Shown: one piece after another, positions 36,578 through 45,364 of the stretch | How the letters are laid out: each line of letters opens with the position of its first letter | Position numbering within the stretch: position 1 is the stretch's first letter | Origin: JAKOVR01 sp031415655 | Lineage (GTDB): Bacteria > Actinomycetota > Acidimicrobiia > Acidimicrobiales > Acidimicrobilacustridaceae | Length of the DNA: 64,000 bases | Assembly: GCA_031415655.1 (NCBI GenBank) | Contig: JANOSD010000146.1 | Coordinates: 37,739-101,738, forward strand | Reading direction: 5' to 3' | Notes under the pieces: generated by a model | What the model saw: only the letters and a program-made list of their open reading frames with translations | What the model was told of the DNA's origin: nothing | Databases searched by the model: none | Made by a program: the position numbers and the translations under genes

Positions 36578-36964
36578 TCAGTCGGACGTGGTTGTCAGTG
36601 CGAAACCGGGGTCGTCCTCTTCGTTACGGCATCCGACGCGCAATCGGTTGCCATCCGGGTCGGTCAGTTGGATTTCGTCGCACCAAGGCTGGCGTTCGAT
36701 GGTGACGCCAAACTCTGCGGCGAACGCGTCGAGCATCCGGGCGTCGACGTACCAATACACGACGCCTCGACGCGGGGCGTCCCCATGATGCTCGGAAAGA
36801 TGGATAGTGGTCGCGTCGCGTTTCAGGAATGCATACGCCGGAAACCCTGGTTCGAAGCGGTGCACGCCCTCCAGTACGAATCCCAAGCGCGAGTACCACT
36901 CGGCCGCAGTCTCCGCATTCTCGACCCTGAGGATTGGAACCAACTCATCGGCGCGGTCGTCCAT
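36578..36964 (-). CDS. VOC family (glyoxalase/bleomycin-resistance fold) protein
   Basis: 128 residues. LVPILRVENAETAAEWYSRL, TIHLSEHHGDAPRRGVVYWY and DPDGNRLRVG at the end show the paired beta-alpha-beta-beta-beta modules, as in bleomycin-binding or glyoxalase-superfamily proteins. The HLSEH and final Glu positions suggest a metal site, but this is not certain. ATG 36964 overlaps the next gene's 3' end by 20 bp. Confidence 0.8.
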   Translation of the reverse strand: MDDRADELVPILRVENAETAAEWYSRLGFVLEGVHRFEPGFPAYAFLKRDATTIHLSEHHGDAPRRGVVYWYVDARMLDAFAAEFGVTIERQPWCDEIQLTDPDGNRLRVGCRNEEDDPGFALTTTSD

Positions 36965-37259
36965 GATCACGATTGTCCCACACGATCCAATCGATGGAGG
37001 AAGTTTGCCCCGACGCATGTGTGAGGTATCGGCGGAGCGGGGTGCTATCGACGGAGTGCACACTCGGTTCCCGACGCTTCACATGGTCTGGGTCGCCAAG
37101 GAAGCCGCCATGGCCATGGCCACAACCACAACTACCGCAACTGTCGAACTCGTTCGATTCGATGAACCACTCGGTGTTTCCGAGCGGTTCATCGATCGCG
37201 GGGTTCCTCGTCGGGTTTTCCGGGACCACACTGATTAGCTCCACGACCGATGTGCGCAT
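36945..37259 (-). CDS. Small protein with CGSCGCGHGHGG motif
   Basis: 104 residues. The start is strong: GGAGGT lies 5 nt before ATG 37259. Residues ~1-60 look coding (TSVVELISVVPENPTRNPAI; LGNTEWFIESNEFDSC) and contain CGSCGCGHGHGG, a compact Cys/His cluster likely to bind metal. From about residue 66 the text becomes Arg-rich and coincides with a weak copy of the dispersed repeat, so the C-terminus may be foreign. Family not recognised. Confidence 0.45.
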   Translation of the reverse strand: MRTSVVELISVVPENPTRNPAIDEPLGNTEWFIESNEFDSCGSCGCGHGHGGFLGDPDHVKRREPSVHSVDSTPLRRYLTHASGQTSSIDWIVWDNRDHGRPRR

Positions 37260-37614
37260 GTTCGACCTCCGCCGAGCGCATCTGGGGGTCTTCGGACGCA
37301 CGATGGAAGCCACCGCACGGATGCGCTCCATCGTCGTCCGCCGACTACCGACGCTCGCGAGTTTCTACCGGTGCTGCCATGTCGAGGGGATGCGGGAACG
37401 GAACCCGGCCGCCAACGTCCGTCGCCCGAAGGTCGATCCCGCGTCGCGCACGCTCGGGCTCGGTCGCAACGAACTCGTCGGTCTCCTCGTCCAGCCGGGC
37501 TCGGCAGTGCGCGGGGTCACGCAGCAACGGACCCTCCGCCGGAGCCAAGCGGATCACGCCGATACCGCCCGGCTTCGCCGTCTATCGGGCGCCCGATCAA
37601 AGCGGGGCAGCAAC
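37260..37614. other. Gene-poor stretch
   Basis: No gene recognised. The end (about 37556-37580) contains CCGATACCGCCCGGC, also found near 44400-44415, so it may be part of another decayed repeat. Confidence 0.3.
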
Positions 37615-38112
37615 TCAGTCTGAGTGACCAGCGTGACGGACCATTGTCCAAGACGTTCCGTGCTTCTCGACAACCACGAAGCCAGCCGACTCGTAGAGGC
37701 CACGTGCCGGATTTGACTCGCGGACGCTGAGACTCACGGCTGAGTACCCCTGAGCGACGCTGGCGTCGATGAGACGAACGAGGAGTCGGTGTCCGATGCC
37801 CTCGTGCCGACGGGCCGCGATGACCGCGATCGACAATTCGGGCACGTCCTCAGCGATGAAGCCGTAGCCTCGGTTCAGCTCGGTGAAGGTGCGGTACCAG
37901 GCGGCGCCCACCAGTCCTTCCTGCTCGGCGACCAACCCGTAGTCGCCGTGCCTCGGCCATCCGTTGAGGTACATCGCGTAGCGCGGATCGGCCATCACCT
38001 CGTCCGCTGTGGGCGTCGGCTTTTCCGGCCGCCAGACAGCGGCCTCGCCGAGCGTCGACGCGAGAAAAGGAAAGTCCTCAACCGCGGCCGACCGGTAACG
38101 CACATCTTCCAT
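37615..38112 (-). CDS. GNAT family N-acetyltransferase
   Basis: 165 residues. LVGAAWYRTF, the acetyl-CoA loop RRHEGIGHRLLVRLIDAS (a Q/RxxGxG/A variant) and SLSVRESNPARGLYESAGFV are typical GNAT motifs A and B. ATG 38112 selected; nine codons further upstream are possible. Acceptor unknown. Confidence 0.85.
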   Translation of the reverse strand: MEDVRYRSAAVEDFPFLASTLGEAAVWRPEKPTPTADEVMADPRYAMYLNGWPRHGDYGLVAEQEGLVGAAWYRTFTELNRGYGFIAEDVPELSIAVIAARRHEGIGHRLLVRLIDASVAQGYSAVSLSVRESNPARGLYESAGFVVVEKHGTSWTMVRHAGHSD

Positions 38113-38382
38113 GCGTCCATTCCAGCAACTCGGTGGCACTCAGGCGAACCGAGATTGACGTACGAAGTTGTCACGAGCCTCCGAACGCATATCCGGCGCT
38201 GTCGATGAGGGTCCTGTGGCCCGTCGTCGGCAGACAGCTCGGATGTTCGTCGAAAACGCTCAGCATCGCCGGATACCGAGGGGTCCCCATGGACTGAGCC
38301 CGCGGCGAGACCGAGTGCGCAGTCGGCCGTGAGATCGAGAGCCGTGGGTGAAGTGTCTTACGTTTCGTCGTATCTTCGTCGT

Positions 38383-38613
38383 ATGCCGGTAGTCAGCTTT
38401 CAAACCGACGAACGCTCCGAACGGGCCCTCACTGAACTGATGGCCGACGGGTCGACGGCGCCAGAGGCCATTCGCCAAGCACTCGTCGACGCCGTACGGC
38501 TTCGTCGACGCGAGCAAATGCGATCCGAATCACTGGCGCTGATGAATGATGAAGCCGACCGAGCGGAGAGCCGCAAGGTGCTCTCAGAGATGGACGGGCT
38601 TCGTGCGTGGTGA
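38383..38613 (+). CDS. Antitoxin of a MazEF/PemIK-like pair
   Basis: 76 residues. VSFQTDERSERALTELMADG and STAPEAIRQALVDAVRLRRR fit a ribbon-helix-helix antitoxin; the acidic tail (MNDEADRAESRKVLSEMDGL) is the toxin-binding part. ATG 38383 preferred over 38329. Its 3' end overlaps the toxin gene by 11 bp. It is intact although the toxin is frameshifted. Confidence 0.75.
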   Translation: MPVVSFQTDERSERALTELMADGSTAPEAIRQALVDAVRLRRREQMRSESLALMNDEADRAESRKVLSEMDGLRAW

Positions 38614-38924
38614 CATCCATCGACTCCGAGCTCCGCGTGGAACGCGAGGAAGAGAACAACAGGGCAATCGGCAATCGGTACGCCGTCATCGTGCAGTCGG
38701 ATGATCTGATGCTGTCTACTGTGATCGTGGCGCCCACATCTAGGTCTGCACCGCCACGCATCTTTCGTCCGACGATCATGGTCAACGATGAACAGACGCA
38801 GGTCTTGATCGAGCAGACGTCGGCCGTCGCGCCAGAACGACTCGGCGACTTCGTTGGACGTGTGACATACGAGGAGCTGGTAGCGCTCAATGATGGACTG
38901 CGACTCGTTCTCGAACTCGATTGA
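38603..38924 (+). pseudogene. MazF/PemK-like toxin broken by a 7-bp duplication
   Basis: GTG 38603 gives VRGDIHRLRAPRGTRG, the family start. A direct duplication of GGCAATC (38663-38669 and 38670-38676) shifts the frame. The rest, NRYAVIVQSDDLMLSTVIVA and later VLIEQTSAVAPERLG, is in the shifted frame. Removing one copy restores a ~105-residue MazF. The second frame could be translated alone from GTG 38610, but would lack the proper start. Confidence 0.8.
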
Positions 38925-39101
38925 CATCGGTCGCTTGAGAGCATGGGGGCACGAATCTTCGAGTGGTCCAGTGTTCGCGTCGGCCGCACGCAGGTCGCCG
39001 GATATGCGCTCGCTTTCGACGCTGGCGATTGAGCGAGGTGCGCGCGTTCGATCTCACTCGGGAAGATTGTGTGGGTACGGGTCGCTTGGCGCCGGATGTG
39101 G

Positions 39102-39587
39102 TCAGTCCGTGATCAGCTTCCAGTAGACGACCTTGTCGTCATTGGGGCCGTAGAACCGTCGGACGCGAGCTTCCTCGACATAGCCCTGCTTCGGGTAGAA
39201 CTGGCGAGTTCGTGCGTACTGATCGGTAGACGACGTCTCAACAATGAGGACCTGCGCGACGTCAGGACCCGCTTGACGAAGTTCGCGTTCGACGTGGCCG
39301 AGCAGTGCTCCTCCGATCCCTCGTCCTTGTTGGAACGGACGGACAGCGATGAAGTACAGGTTCCACATTCGATCCGAAAACGGTTCCGGCGCGTAGTACG
39401 CCGCCCCGACGACCGCGCCATCTTCCGCCTCGCTCACGACGAAGTGATGGTCGTGCAGTGTCCCGTCGCGGATGCCGGCGACGGTGTCGTCAACGAATCC
39501 AGTGTCGTCGACGCCGAACATCTCGGTCTCGATCGCGATGGCCTTGATCGTGTCGATATCCATCGGTTCCGCAGGTCTGACGTTCAC
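39102..39587 (-). CDS. GNAT family N-acetyltransferase
   Basis: 161 residues. NLYFIAVRPFQQGRGIGGAL is the acetyl-CoA binding motif A (QxGxG/A), followed by VERELRQAG and TRQFYPKQGYVEEARVRRFY, a full GNAT. The GTG start at 39587 is divergent from the CGNR regulator. Substrate unknown. Confidence 0.9.
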   Translation of the reverse strand: MNVRPAEPMDIDTIKAIAIETEMFGVDDTGFVDDTVAGIRDGTLHDHHFVVSEAEDGAVVGAAYYAPEPFSDRMWNLYFIAVRPFQQGRGIGGALLGHVERELRQAGPDVAQVLIVETSSTDQYARTRQFYPKQGYVEEARVRRFYGPNDDKVVYWKLITD

Positions 39588-39602
39588 GTCATCTCGCTCA
39601 AT

Positions 39603-39631
39603 GTTACGCTATACATAATTCTCACCGTAAC
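39603..39631. promoter_or_regulatory. GTTACG/CGTAAC inverted repeat in divergent promoter region
   Basis: Hexamer arms at 39603-39608 and 39626-39631 flank an AT-rich core (CTATACATAATTC) that contains likely -10 elements. It lies between the GNAT and CGNR genes and could be the operator of the CGNR protein. Confidence 0.45.
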
Positions 39632-39644
39632 ACTGGAGCTTGCC

Positions 39645-40238
39645 GTGAGCATTCGAATTCCTGACTTGCCGATACTTGGCGAACCGTTGATCCCGGAGTT
39701 CGCGAACACGCTGTACGTCGATGGACCAACTCGCCTCGACGTCCTCGATCATCCCGCCTGGATCAATGCCTGGCTTCGGCAGGCCCCCTGCGCAGCCGAA
39801 CTCGCCGGCCCGCAACGCATTCGGATCGAAGACGCAGCACGGCTCAGAGTGCTGCGTGACGCACTGCGTGGACTACTCCCCCGAACCGGGAGCGACCGCA
39901 CGTCGGATGTCGAAACGATCAACGAAGCTGCTGGTTTGGCGGTCGGGCGTCGTCAGCTGGTGGTCGCCGAAGACGGCGAGCTAGACGTGGTGAACAACGT
40001 CGTGGCGACGGGCATGGATCGCCTCCTGTCCAACATCGCACTTCGTGTGACCGAGTCGGTCGACGCCGGCCAGTTCGGTCTCAACCAGGTGTGCACCCGA
40101 CCAGGGTGCAATCTCTTCTACTTTCGTGATCACCACCGACGCCGATACTGCAATTCGCGTTGCGCGAACGCGCACCGACAAGCCCGATACAACACGCGGC
40201 TCGAGGCACGCTCGAAGGGACGCGCCGGTGTCACCTGA
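39645..40238 (+). CDS. CGNR zinc-finger regulator with ABATE domain
   Basis: 197 residues. The N-terminal ABATE domain starts PILGEPLIPEFANTLY; the C-terminus has the zinc finger VCTRPGCNLFYFRDHHRRRY followed by CNSRCANAHRQARYN. These are stress-linked transcription regulators. GTG 39645 has GGAG upstream; the longer frame from 39069 is antisense to the GNAT gene. Probable targets are itself and the divergent GNAT gene. Confidence 0.85.
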   Translation: MSIRIPDLPILGEPLIPEFANTLYVDGPTRLDVLDHPAWINAWLRQAPCAAELAGPQRIRIEDAARLRVLRDALRGLLPRTGSDRTSDVETINEAAGLAVGRRQLVVAEDGELDVVNNVVATGMDRLLSNIALRVTESVDAGQFGLNQVCTRPGCNLFYFRDHHRRRYCNSRCANAHRQARYNTRLEARSKGRAGVT

Positions 40239-40602
40239 CACCCTGGCCGACCAGCCGGGAGAATCCAGTCTCGAGGCCTCAATGCAGCAGCAGTCGAGCG
40301 TTGCAAACCGGGCGAAGCGACCTTCACGTGGTGTTGCGGAGACCCGATAGCCAGCACTCGATACCTCCCGCCGAGCCCAGGACCGATCACACGGCTTCGG
40401 CCCGAGCAGGGCGCTATCGACGAGGTGCCGCAGCGCGGCGTCTGCGGACGGCGCACATGGCGTCGAGACTTCTTGGCCGCGCCGGCGACTGACAGGCGAC
40501 GAACGGGCCATCGTGAGTCGGCGGCGAGCGATAGGAAAGGCGCGTTTCCGAGCCTGTCTCGCTCCGGCCGTTTGCTCAGCGGGAGACGGCGAGTTGCCCG
40601 TC
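40239..40602. other. Repeat-bearing intergenic stretch
   Basis: Contains copy B of the dispersed 36-bp repeat. No gene supported. Confidence 0.35.
40395..40430 (+). repeat. Dispersed ~36-bp repeat, copy B
   Basis: CTTCGGCCCGAGCAGGGCGC followed by TATCGACGAGGTGCCG; about 33 of 37 positions agree with the copy at 36369. Confidence 0.7.
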
Positions 40603-40645
40603 TTGACGTTCCCAACCGTCTTTACTAGTTTCCTTAGTAGCTAAG
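40603..40645 (+). promoter_or_regulatory. ArsR-gene promoter with overlapping operator
   Basis: TTGACG (40603-40608) and TAGTTT (40626-40631) are 17 bp apart. Directly after lies CTTAG-TAG-CTAAG (40633-40645), an inverted repeat at the expected transcription start, suited to repression by the ArsR protein encoded downstream. Confidence 0.55.
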
Positions 40646-40674
40646 TAGCCGGTACGAAAACTCTGGAGGTGAAT

Positions 40675-41040
40675 GTGACAGCAGCAACGCTCGATGATGC
40701 ACGGCTCGATGAGACGTTCGCAGCGCTTGCGAACTCGACTCGACGAGCGATCCTTGCCCGTCTCGCTGATGGCGAAGCCAGTGTGAACGAGTTGGCTGCG
40801 CCGTTCGATCTCACGCTGCCGGCGATCTCCAAACACATCAAGGTGCTCGAACATGCTGGCCTCGTTACCCGCAGCCGCCACGCACAGTTTCGTCCCTGCA
40901 GGATCCATCCCGCCGCGCTCGCCAACGTCGCCACGTGGGCCGAACAGTACCGACACATCTGGGATGACCGATTCGATCGGATGGACACCTACGTCCAACA
41001 ACTCCGACAAACACCTCCAAAGAAAGCGCCCGAACGATGA
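40675..41040 (+). CDS. ArsR family repressor
   Basis: 121 residues. DETFAALANSTRRAILARLA and ELAAPFDLTLPAISKHIKVL are the winged-helix of ArsR proteins. The C-terminus lacks obvious metal-ligand cysteines, as in the ArsR group paired with SRPBCC/AHSA1 genes. GTG 40675 has GGAGG 5 nt upstream. The stop overlaps the AHSA1 gene as ATGA. Confidence 0.9.
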   Translation: MTAATLDDARLDETFAALANSTRRAILARLADGEASVNELAAPFDLTLPAISKHIKVLEHAGLVTRSRHAQFRPCRIHPAALANVATWAEQYRHIWDDRFDRMDTYVQQLRQTPPKKAPER

Positions 41041-41522
41041 CTACCAGCAACGACCTTCGGATCGAACGAACCTTCGACGCCCCAATAGACCTCATTTGGG
41101 CGATGTGGACCGAACCGGATCACTTCGCCAACTGGTACGGCCCCATGGGCGCCAAGATTCCCAACGCGGAGATGGACGTCCGCGTCGGTGGACGCCGCCA
41201 CATCGCCATGGCGATGGACACACCACGCGGCCCGATGGAGATGTTCTTCGTGGGCGAGTACCGCGAGGTCAATCCAAAAACCCGTCTCGTGTACACCGAG
41301 GCGATGGCCGAGGCTGACGGCAATCTCATGACCGCCGAGAAGATGGGCATGCCGCCAGGTGCGCACATGGAAACGTCGGTCGTGGTCGAGCTCGAAGACC
41401 TCGCCGGCCGCACCCGAATGACGATGACCCACATCGGCATTCCCGCCGATTCCCCTGGTGGACAAGGTTGGGCGATGGCGATCGACAAGCTCGAACAACG
41501 AGTCGCAGCACACCGCATCTGA
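41037..41522 (+). CDS. SRPBCC/AHSA1 domain protein
   Basis: 161 residues. RTFDAPIDLIWAMWTEPDHF and NWYGPMGAKIP open the AHSA1-type START domain; RTRMTMTHIGIP and WAMAIDKLEQRV close it. ArsR-AHSA1 pairs are very common; the protein probably binds a small hydrophobic ligand. Translationally coupled to arsR. Confidence 0.9.
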   Translation: MTTSNDLRIERTFDAPIDLIWAMWTEPDHFANWYGPMGAKIPNAEMDVRVGGRRHIAMAMDTPRGPMEMFFVGEYREVNPKTRLVYTEAMAEADGNLMTAEKMGMPPGAHMETSVVVELEDLAGRTRMTMTHIGIPADSPGGQGWAMAIDKLEQRVAAHRI

Positions 41523-41703
41523 GCCCACATGGTACGGACATCGACCTCACGCGAAATCGCCAATCCATAACGGCGCGCAACAGCCACCAAGGCAGCCGAT
41601 ACTCCCCCGCACACTTCCGCCCCAGTGTGTTCGCCTTTGTGACTGCTCGGTCGCAGTTTATCGAGAGCTGCTCCAACGCTCCGGAGGCTCTACGGCTGCG
41701 GCA

Positions 41704-42422
41704 ATGCAACAGGAAACATTGACGATCTTGAACGGCGTGAAGGTCAATTCGCTTGGGTTGGAGCGATGCGGCAGACCAGCCACGTAGCGCGTGGCATCGC
41801 ACTGCTGCGACTTGCTATCGATCTGGGCGTCCACCATTTCGACACCGCACGAATGTACGGCTCCGGGGGTAACGAACAACTCGTCGTGAAAGCGCTCGGC
41901 GAGAGGTGTGCGAGGTGCTCGTCGCGACGAAAGGCAGCGCGGAAGCGGATGGCGATTCCTACCGCAACGGCACCCGCCCCGAGACGCTCCGCCGGCATGT
42001 AAACGACAGCGTGCGTCGGCTCGGCATCGAGCAACCAGCGCTGCACTACCTCCATGAACCGGCCACCGCCGTCCCGATCGACGAAGACATCGGCAAACTC
42101 GACACGCTCCGGTCGAACGGCAAGATTGCACTGCTCGGTTTTTTCGAACGTCACCGTCGACCAACTCCGCAAGGCGCTCGCTACAGCGCCGATCGCAGCA
42201 GTTCAGAACCGCTATAACGCTGGAGACGGCGGCGGCGGCGTGGTCGACTTCACCACGTCGCCCGACATCGCCTTCGTTCCATGGGGACCGATTCGCGGCA
42301 CCGCCACGGCACACCAAGCCCTTCGTGCAATGCTGAACCGTGGACCGAATTTGCTACCGATCCCCCGAACGACCTCGATCAGGCATCTCGAACCGAACAT
42401 GACTGCAGGAGCCGACCGGTAG
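41704..42422 (+). pseudogene. Aldo/keto reductase, three frameshifts
   Basis: Pieces: NGVKVNSLGL (frame 1), LAIDLGVHHFDTARMYGSGG with the catalytic Asp/Tyr (frame 2), EVLVATKG and RRHVNDSVRRLGIEQPALHY (frame 3), and VTVDQLRKALATAPIAAVQN with DIAFVPWGP (frame 2 again). In order these make a whole AKR of ~240 residues. Non-functional. Confidence 0.75.
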
Positions 42423-42719
42423 ACCCGCGTTCATCAGTCGTGCCCCTATCGGGTATTGCTCCGCCTTCGGGAAGTCAGGCGCTCGCCATGCCATCGCCAA
42501 ACCCGCCGATCGTCAGCATCATGAACGTGATAACCGAAGCCTACGGATCCGCCTACGGCTGGCCAGCAGAACTCGACGGCAAAGCGCTCACCGCACCGGT
42601 ACCGAGCGCCGGCAGCGGGTCCGCCTCCGTATCTTGTCTTCGCCATCGACCAGTCACCCAAGCCGCCATGACCGTCCGCTACGAGGAGGATTCTGCACGA
42701 CATTCGCCTCGACGCCATG

Positions 42720-42812
42720 GTTTCGCCGCGGACCGAACGTCGCCGTGAAGACCCCGAAAGCGGACTATGCGTCCACGGTCGACTTCTACCGCACCATGCT
42801 CGGCGAACGTTG
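42720..42812 (+). pseudogene. VOC-family N-terminal fragment
   Basis: About 30 codons, RGPNVAVKTPKADYASTVDF followed by YRTMLGE, match the start of a glyoxalase-superfamily protein and then run into the 3' end of the convergent VOC gene. Confidence 0.45.
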
Positions 42813-42817
42813 CCGAC

Positions 42818-43291
42818 TCAATCGGAGAGCGGGTTGAGCGATGAGGGGTCGTCGCCGGCGAAGGCTTCCATCTCGGATTGGGTGAACTGGCGGGGTTCGA
42901 CCAGTACAAGCCAGTTGCCGGTGTTGTCCCGGATCAGCGCCTCGACACCGTAGGGACGGTCCTCGGGCTGGTTCAGGATCTCGACGCCCTTCGCATCGAG
43001 TTCGGCGATCGTTGCTCGGCAGTCTTCAACCCGCAGTCCGATGGCAAAGGTGCCGCCGGTGTCGAGCGCCCGCTTCAACGCTTCGACGTAGTCCGGCGAC
43101 AGCGGCGGCCCCGGAGTGGAAAGATGCACGTCGAGTTCGGGCTGGGACGGGTGCCCGATCGTGCACCAGCGGAAGTTGTCGCCGAGGCGCACGTCGTCAC
43201 GGGCCTCGAAGCCGAGCTTGTCGATGTAGAACGCCTTCGACTCGTCAATGTCTTTGACCCAGACGGTGGTGAGACTGATGTTGGAGATCAT
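42818..43291 (-). CDS. VOC family protein
   Basis: 157 residues. ISLTTVWVKDIDESKAFYID, LDVHLSTPG and YGVEALIRDNTGNWLVLVEP show the VOC fold of the glyoxalase/dioxygenase superfamily. ATG 43291 is inside the 3' end of the AraC gene (46-bp overlap), suggesting one transcript. Confidence 0.85.
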   Translation of the reverse strand: MISNISLTTVWVKDIDESKAFYIDKLGFEARDDVRLGDNFRWCTIGHPSQPELDVHLSTPGPPLSPDYVEALKRALDTGGTFAIGLRVEDCRATIAELDAKGVEILNQPEDRPYGVEALIRDNTGNWLVLVEPRQFTQSEMEAFAGDDPSSLNPLSD

Positions 43292-43817
43292 TGGGACCAG
43301 CGTACGACGACCCCGCAGGCGGTGGCTTCTCCTCGATTGCGGATTCGCCGCTGCGACGCTCGGCGAGACCCCACATGAACACGAAACACCCTGGGATGCG
43401 CGGCGCACCACTCGTTGTCCACCGGCGTTGGAACGCTCCCGGGGTCTCACCGGTGAACTCCCGGAATCGTGTCGCAAAGGACCCGAGACTCGAATACCCG
43501 ACCGCCATGCACACCTCGGTGACGGTCAAGTTGGTCGTCCGCAACAGGTCCTGGGCCGGTTCAATCCGACGATTCGTGACATACACCCCCGGCGTCACGC
43601 CATAGGTGGCGGTGAACAATCGCAGGAAGTGAAACTTCGAGACCGCCGCGATCCGGGCAGCCTCCTCGAGACCGACCTCGGACGCAAAGTTGCGGTCGAG
43701 GTAATCCCTCGCGCAACGAAGATGCACCAACACATCGCCAGGGACTCGGACGGAACTCACCCAACGGAGACCACCACATCGTCGAGAGACACGCAAATCG
43801 CATTGTCGTTCGGACAC
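43245..43817 (-). CDS. AraC family regulator
   Basis: 190 residues. A double helix-turn-helix: LRCARDYLDRNFASEVGLEE, AVSKFHFLRLFTATYGVTPG and TEVCMAVGYSSLGSFATRFR. There is no sizeable ligand domain, so it is a short AraC. The downstream VOC gene overlaps it; AraC-VOC pairs are common, and the VOC protein may be the sensed function. GTG start at 43817 uncertain. Confidence 0.85.
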   Translation of the reverse strand: MSERQCDLRVSRRCGGLRWVSSVRVPGDVLVHLRCARDYLDRNFASEVGLEEAARIAAVSKFHFLRLFTATYGVTPGVYVTNRRIEPAQDLLRTTNLTVTEVCMAVGYSSLGSFATRFREFTGETPGAFQRRWTTSGAPRIPGCFVFMWGLAERRSGESAIEEKPPPAGSSYAGPNDLQHQSHHRLGQRH

Positions 43818-44044
43818 CTCCTACCTGACGGCGAACTCAACGACGACGCAGGAGGCACTCGACCCACAACCGCCGCCAGGCGTTGCATTCGCGCGACTTC
43901 GGGCAAAGTGGAAGTGGTGATGACCGCTGCGTCGCCCCCGGAAGCGCGGGCATCGTCGGCTTGATCGTCCGGCGCATTTCATAAAGAGTGCAGAAACCCG
44001 CCGTTGAATGTCGGACAATGCACTTCGGGCCGAACGTCGGACCT

Positions 44045-44372
44045 GCACATCGACGAACCCACCATCGGGCCGATCTTCATTGGCGTAAAAGGCGAACGGA
44101 TGGATCGCTACGCTGCGGACCGGACTGTGCAGCGGCTCGCTAAACGTGCGGGGATCACCAAACGAATCTCGCCGCACAGTCTGCGGCACTCGGCCCTCAC
44201 GCGATTTCTTGTGCGCACGCTGCCAGTGTCCCACTCCGCGAGGTTCAAGAGGGCGCCAGCCACGCCCCCACCCGAACCACGATGCGCTACGACCGTGCCC
44301 CGCCAATCATTGGACCGCCATGCCACCTACATCGTCGCAGCGTTCGTCGCCGGAGCGTCACGCACCAGCTGA
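44045..44372 (+). pseudogene. Tyrosine recombinase, C-terminal fragment with frameshifts
   Basis: QRLAKRAGITKRISPHSLRH carries the HxLRH catalytic motif. REVQEGASHA and TTMRYDRA (catalytic Tyr) lie in a second frame, and SLDRHATYIVAAFVAGAS in the first again. The N-terminal part with the first catalytic Arg is missing. Confidence 0.75.
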
Positions 44373-44495
44373 CCACCCGCCTTAGCCGGTCGGATAACAC
44401 CGATACCGCCCGGCAGCGACGGACGTCGAGTGCCCGCCTGACGAAGGCGTGCTGTGCGAGGCGATCCGCGGATCTGCCTGTGACGTTGGCCGCGA

Positions 44496-44909
44496 TTACA
44501 ACGGTGGGACCGACCACTCGATCGCAGGAGGGTCCACCCTCGCGCACCGCGCTCCACCGCCGTCGCCGTCGCCGTCGCCGCCGGTCAGATCAAATATGGC
44601 GAGCAGCGGTTGGGCATCAAGCGCCGGTCCCACCACGCTCGCATCGATCCGATTCAGCATCCGCTTGGCTTGTCGGAACATCTCGACGTCGTTGTCGCTG
44701 CTCACTTCTCCCCACGTGGGGTAGACGGATCGCTCGCCGGGCCTCCTGTGGACCGCCGGCCCGCCGAACTCGAGCCGAGCAGGTTCACGACCCAGCTGGA
44801 TCCCGACATGCACGTTGGTCATCAGTGATCCATCGGGCCGACAGAACACACCGCCGGGGCGGTCGGAACCCCAGACCGAAAGTCGGACACGATCACCTTC
44901 GCGCCTCAC
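44496..44909 (-). CDS. DUF5990-like protein
   Basis: 137 residues. LMTNVHVGIQLGREPARLEF, RRPGERSVYPTWGEVSSDND and MFRQAKRMLNRID resemble DUF5990, a small actinobacterial family of unknown function. The C-terminus carries a Gly-Asp run (GGDGDGDGGG) and a tail that may not belong to it. GTG 44909. Confidence 0.55.
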   Translation of the reverse strand: MRREGDRVRLSVWGSDRPGGVFCRPDGSLMTNVHVGIQLGREPARLEFGGPAVHRRPGERSVYPTWGEVSSDNDVEMFRQAKRMLNRIDASVVGPALDAQPLLAIFDLTGGDGDGDGGGARCARVDPPAIEWSVPPL

Positions 44910-45026
44910 TTTTCGCTACTCGCACACGGGTGGAACAGGACATCCTTGAACGTTCACGACGCCGACGCTCCCACTGAGCGGCACCGACTACCGCACACCA
45001 TCACCGGGTTTACCGCAGGACTCGTC

Positions 45027-45316
45027 AAGTCAGAAGCCGAGCGATCTCGCGTGCGGCAAGCCCTATTGTCGCGCCCAGCTCATTGGTCGTCGGTGGTGTA
45101 CTGGCAGCCATCCCCCCCCAATCCATCCTGTCATGCGTGGGTCGGACCCTCATGGCTGATGGCGTTGACCTCCAACGGGACGCCATGGCCGTCGGTGCAG
45201 AAATCGAACCCGGGTGACCACAACGCTGGGACGAACCGCAGCTCGACACTCCCACCCTCAGCCAACACCCCCTTTTCCTTCTTGCCGAATTGATCGCAGC
45301 CGGCCATGTATCCCAA
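45027..45316 (-). pseudogene. Unrecognised gene with one frameshift
   Basis: GVLAEGGSVELRFVPALWSP and GVPLEVNAISHEGPTH (first frame) continue in the next frame as DRMDWGGMAASTPPTTNELG and AAREIARLL before a stop. Together ~95 coherent residues. The family was not identified. Confidence 0.4.
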
Positions 45317-45364
45317 ATCTCACCTGACCTCGCGAACACGAGGCATTGCTGGCACACTGGTGGT

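Noticed and set aside
43821..44306. A 161-codon minus-strand frame
   Set aside because: It lies over the integrase remnant on the other strand, which has recognisable HxLRH and Tyr motifs.
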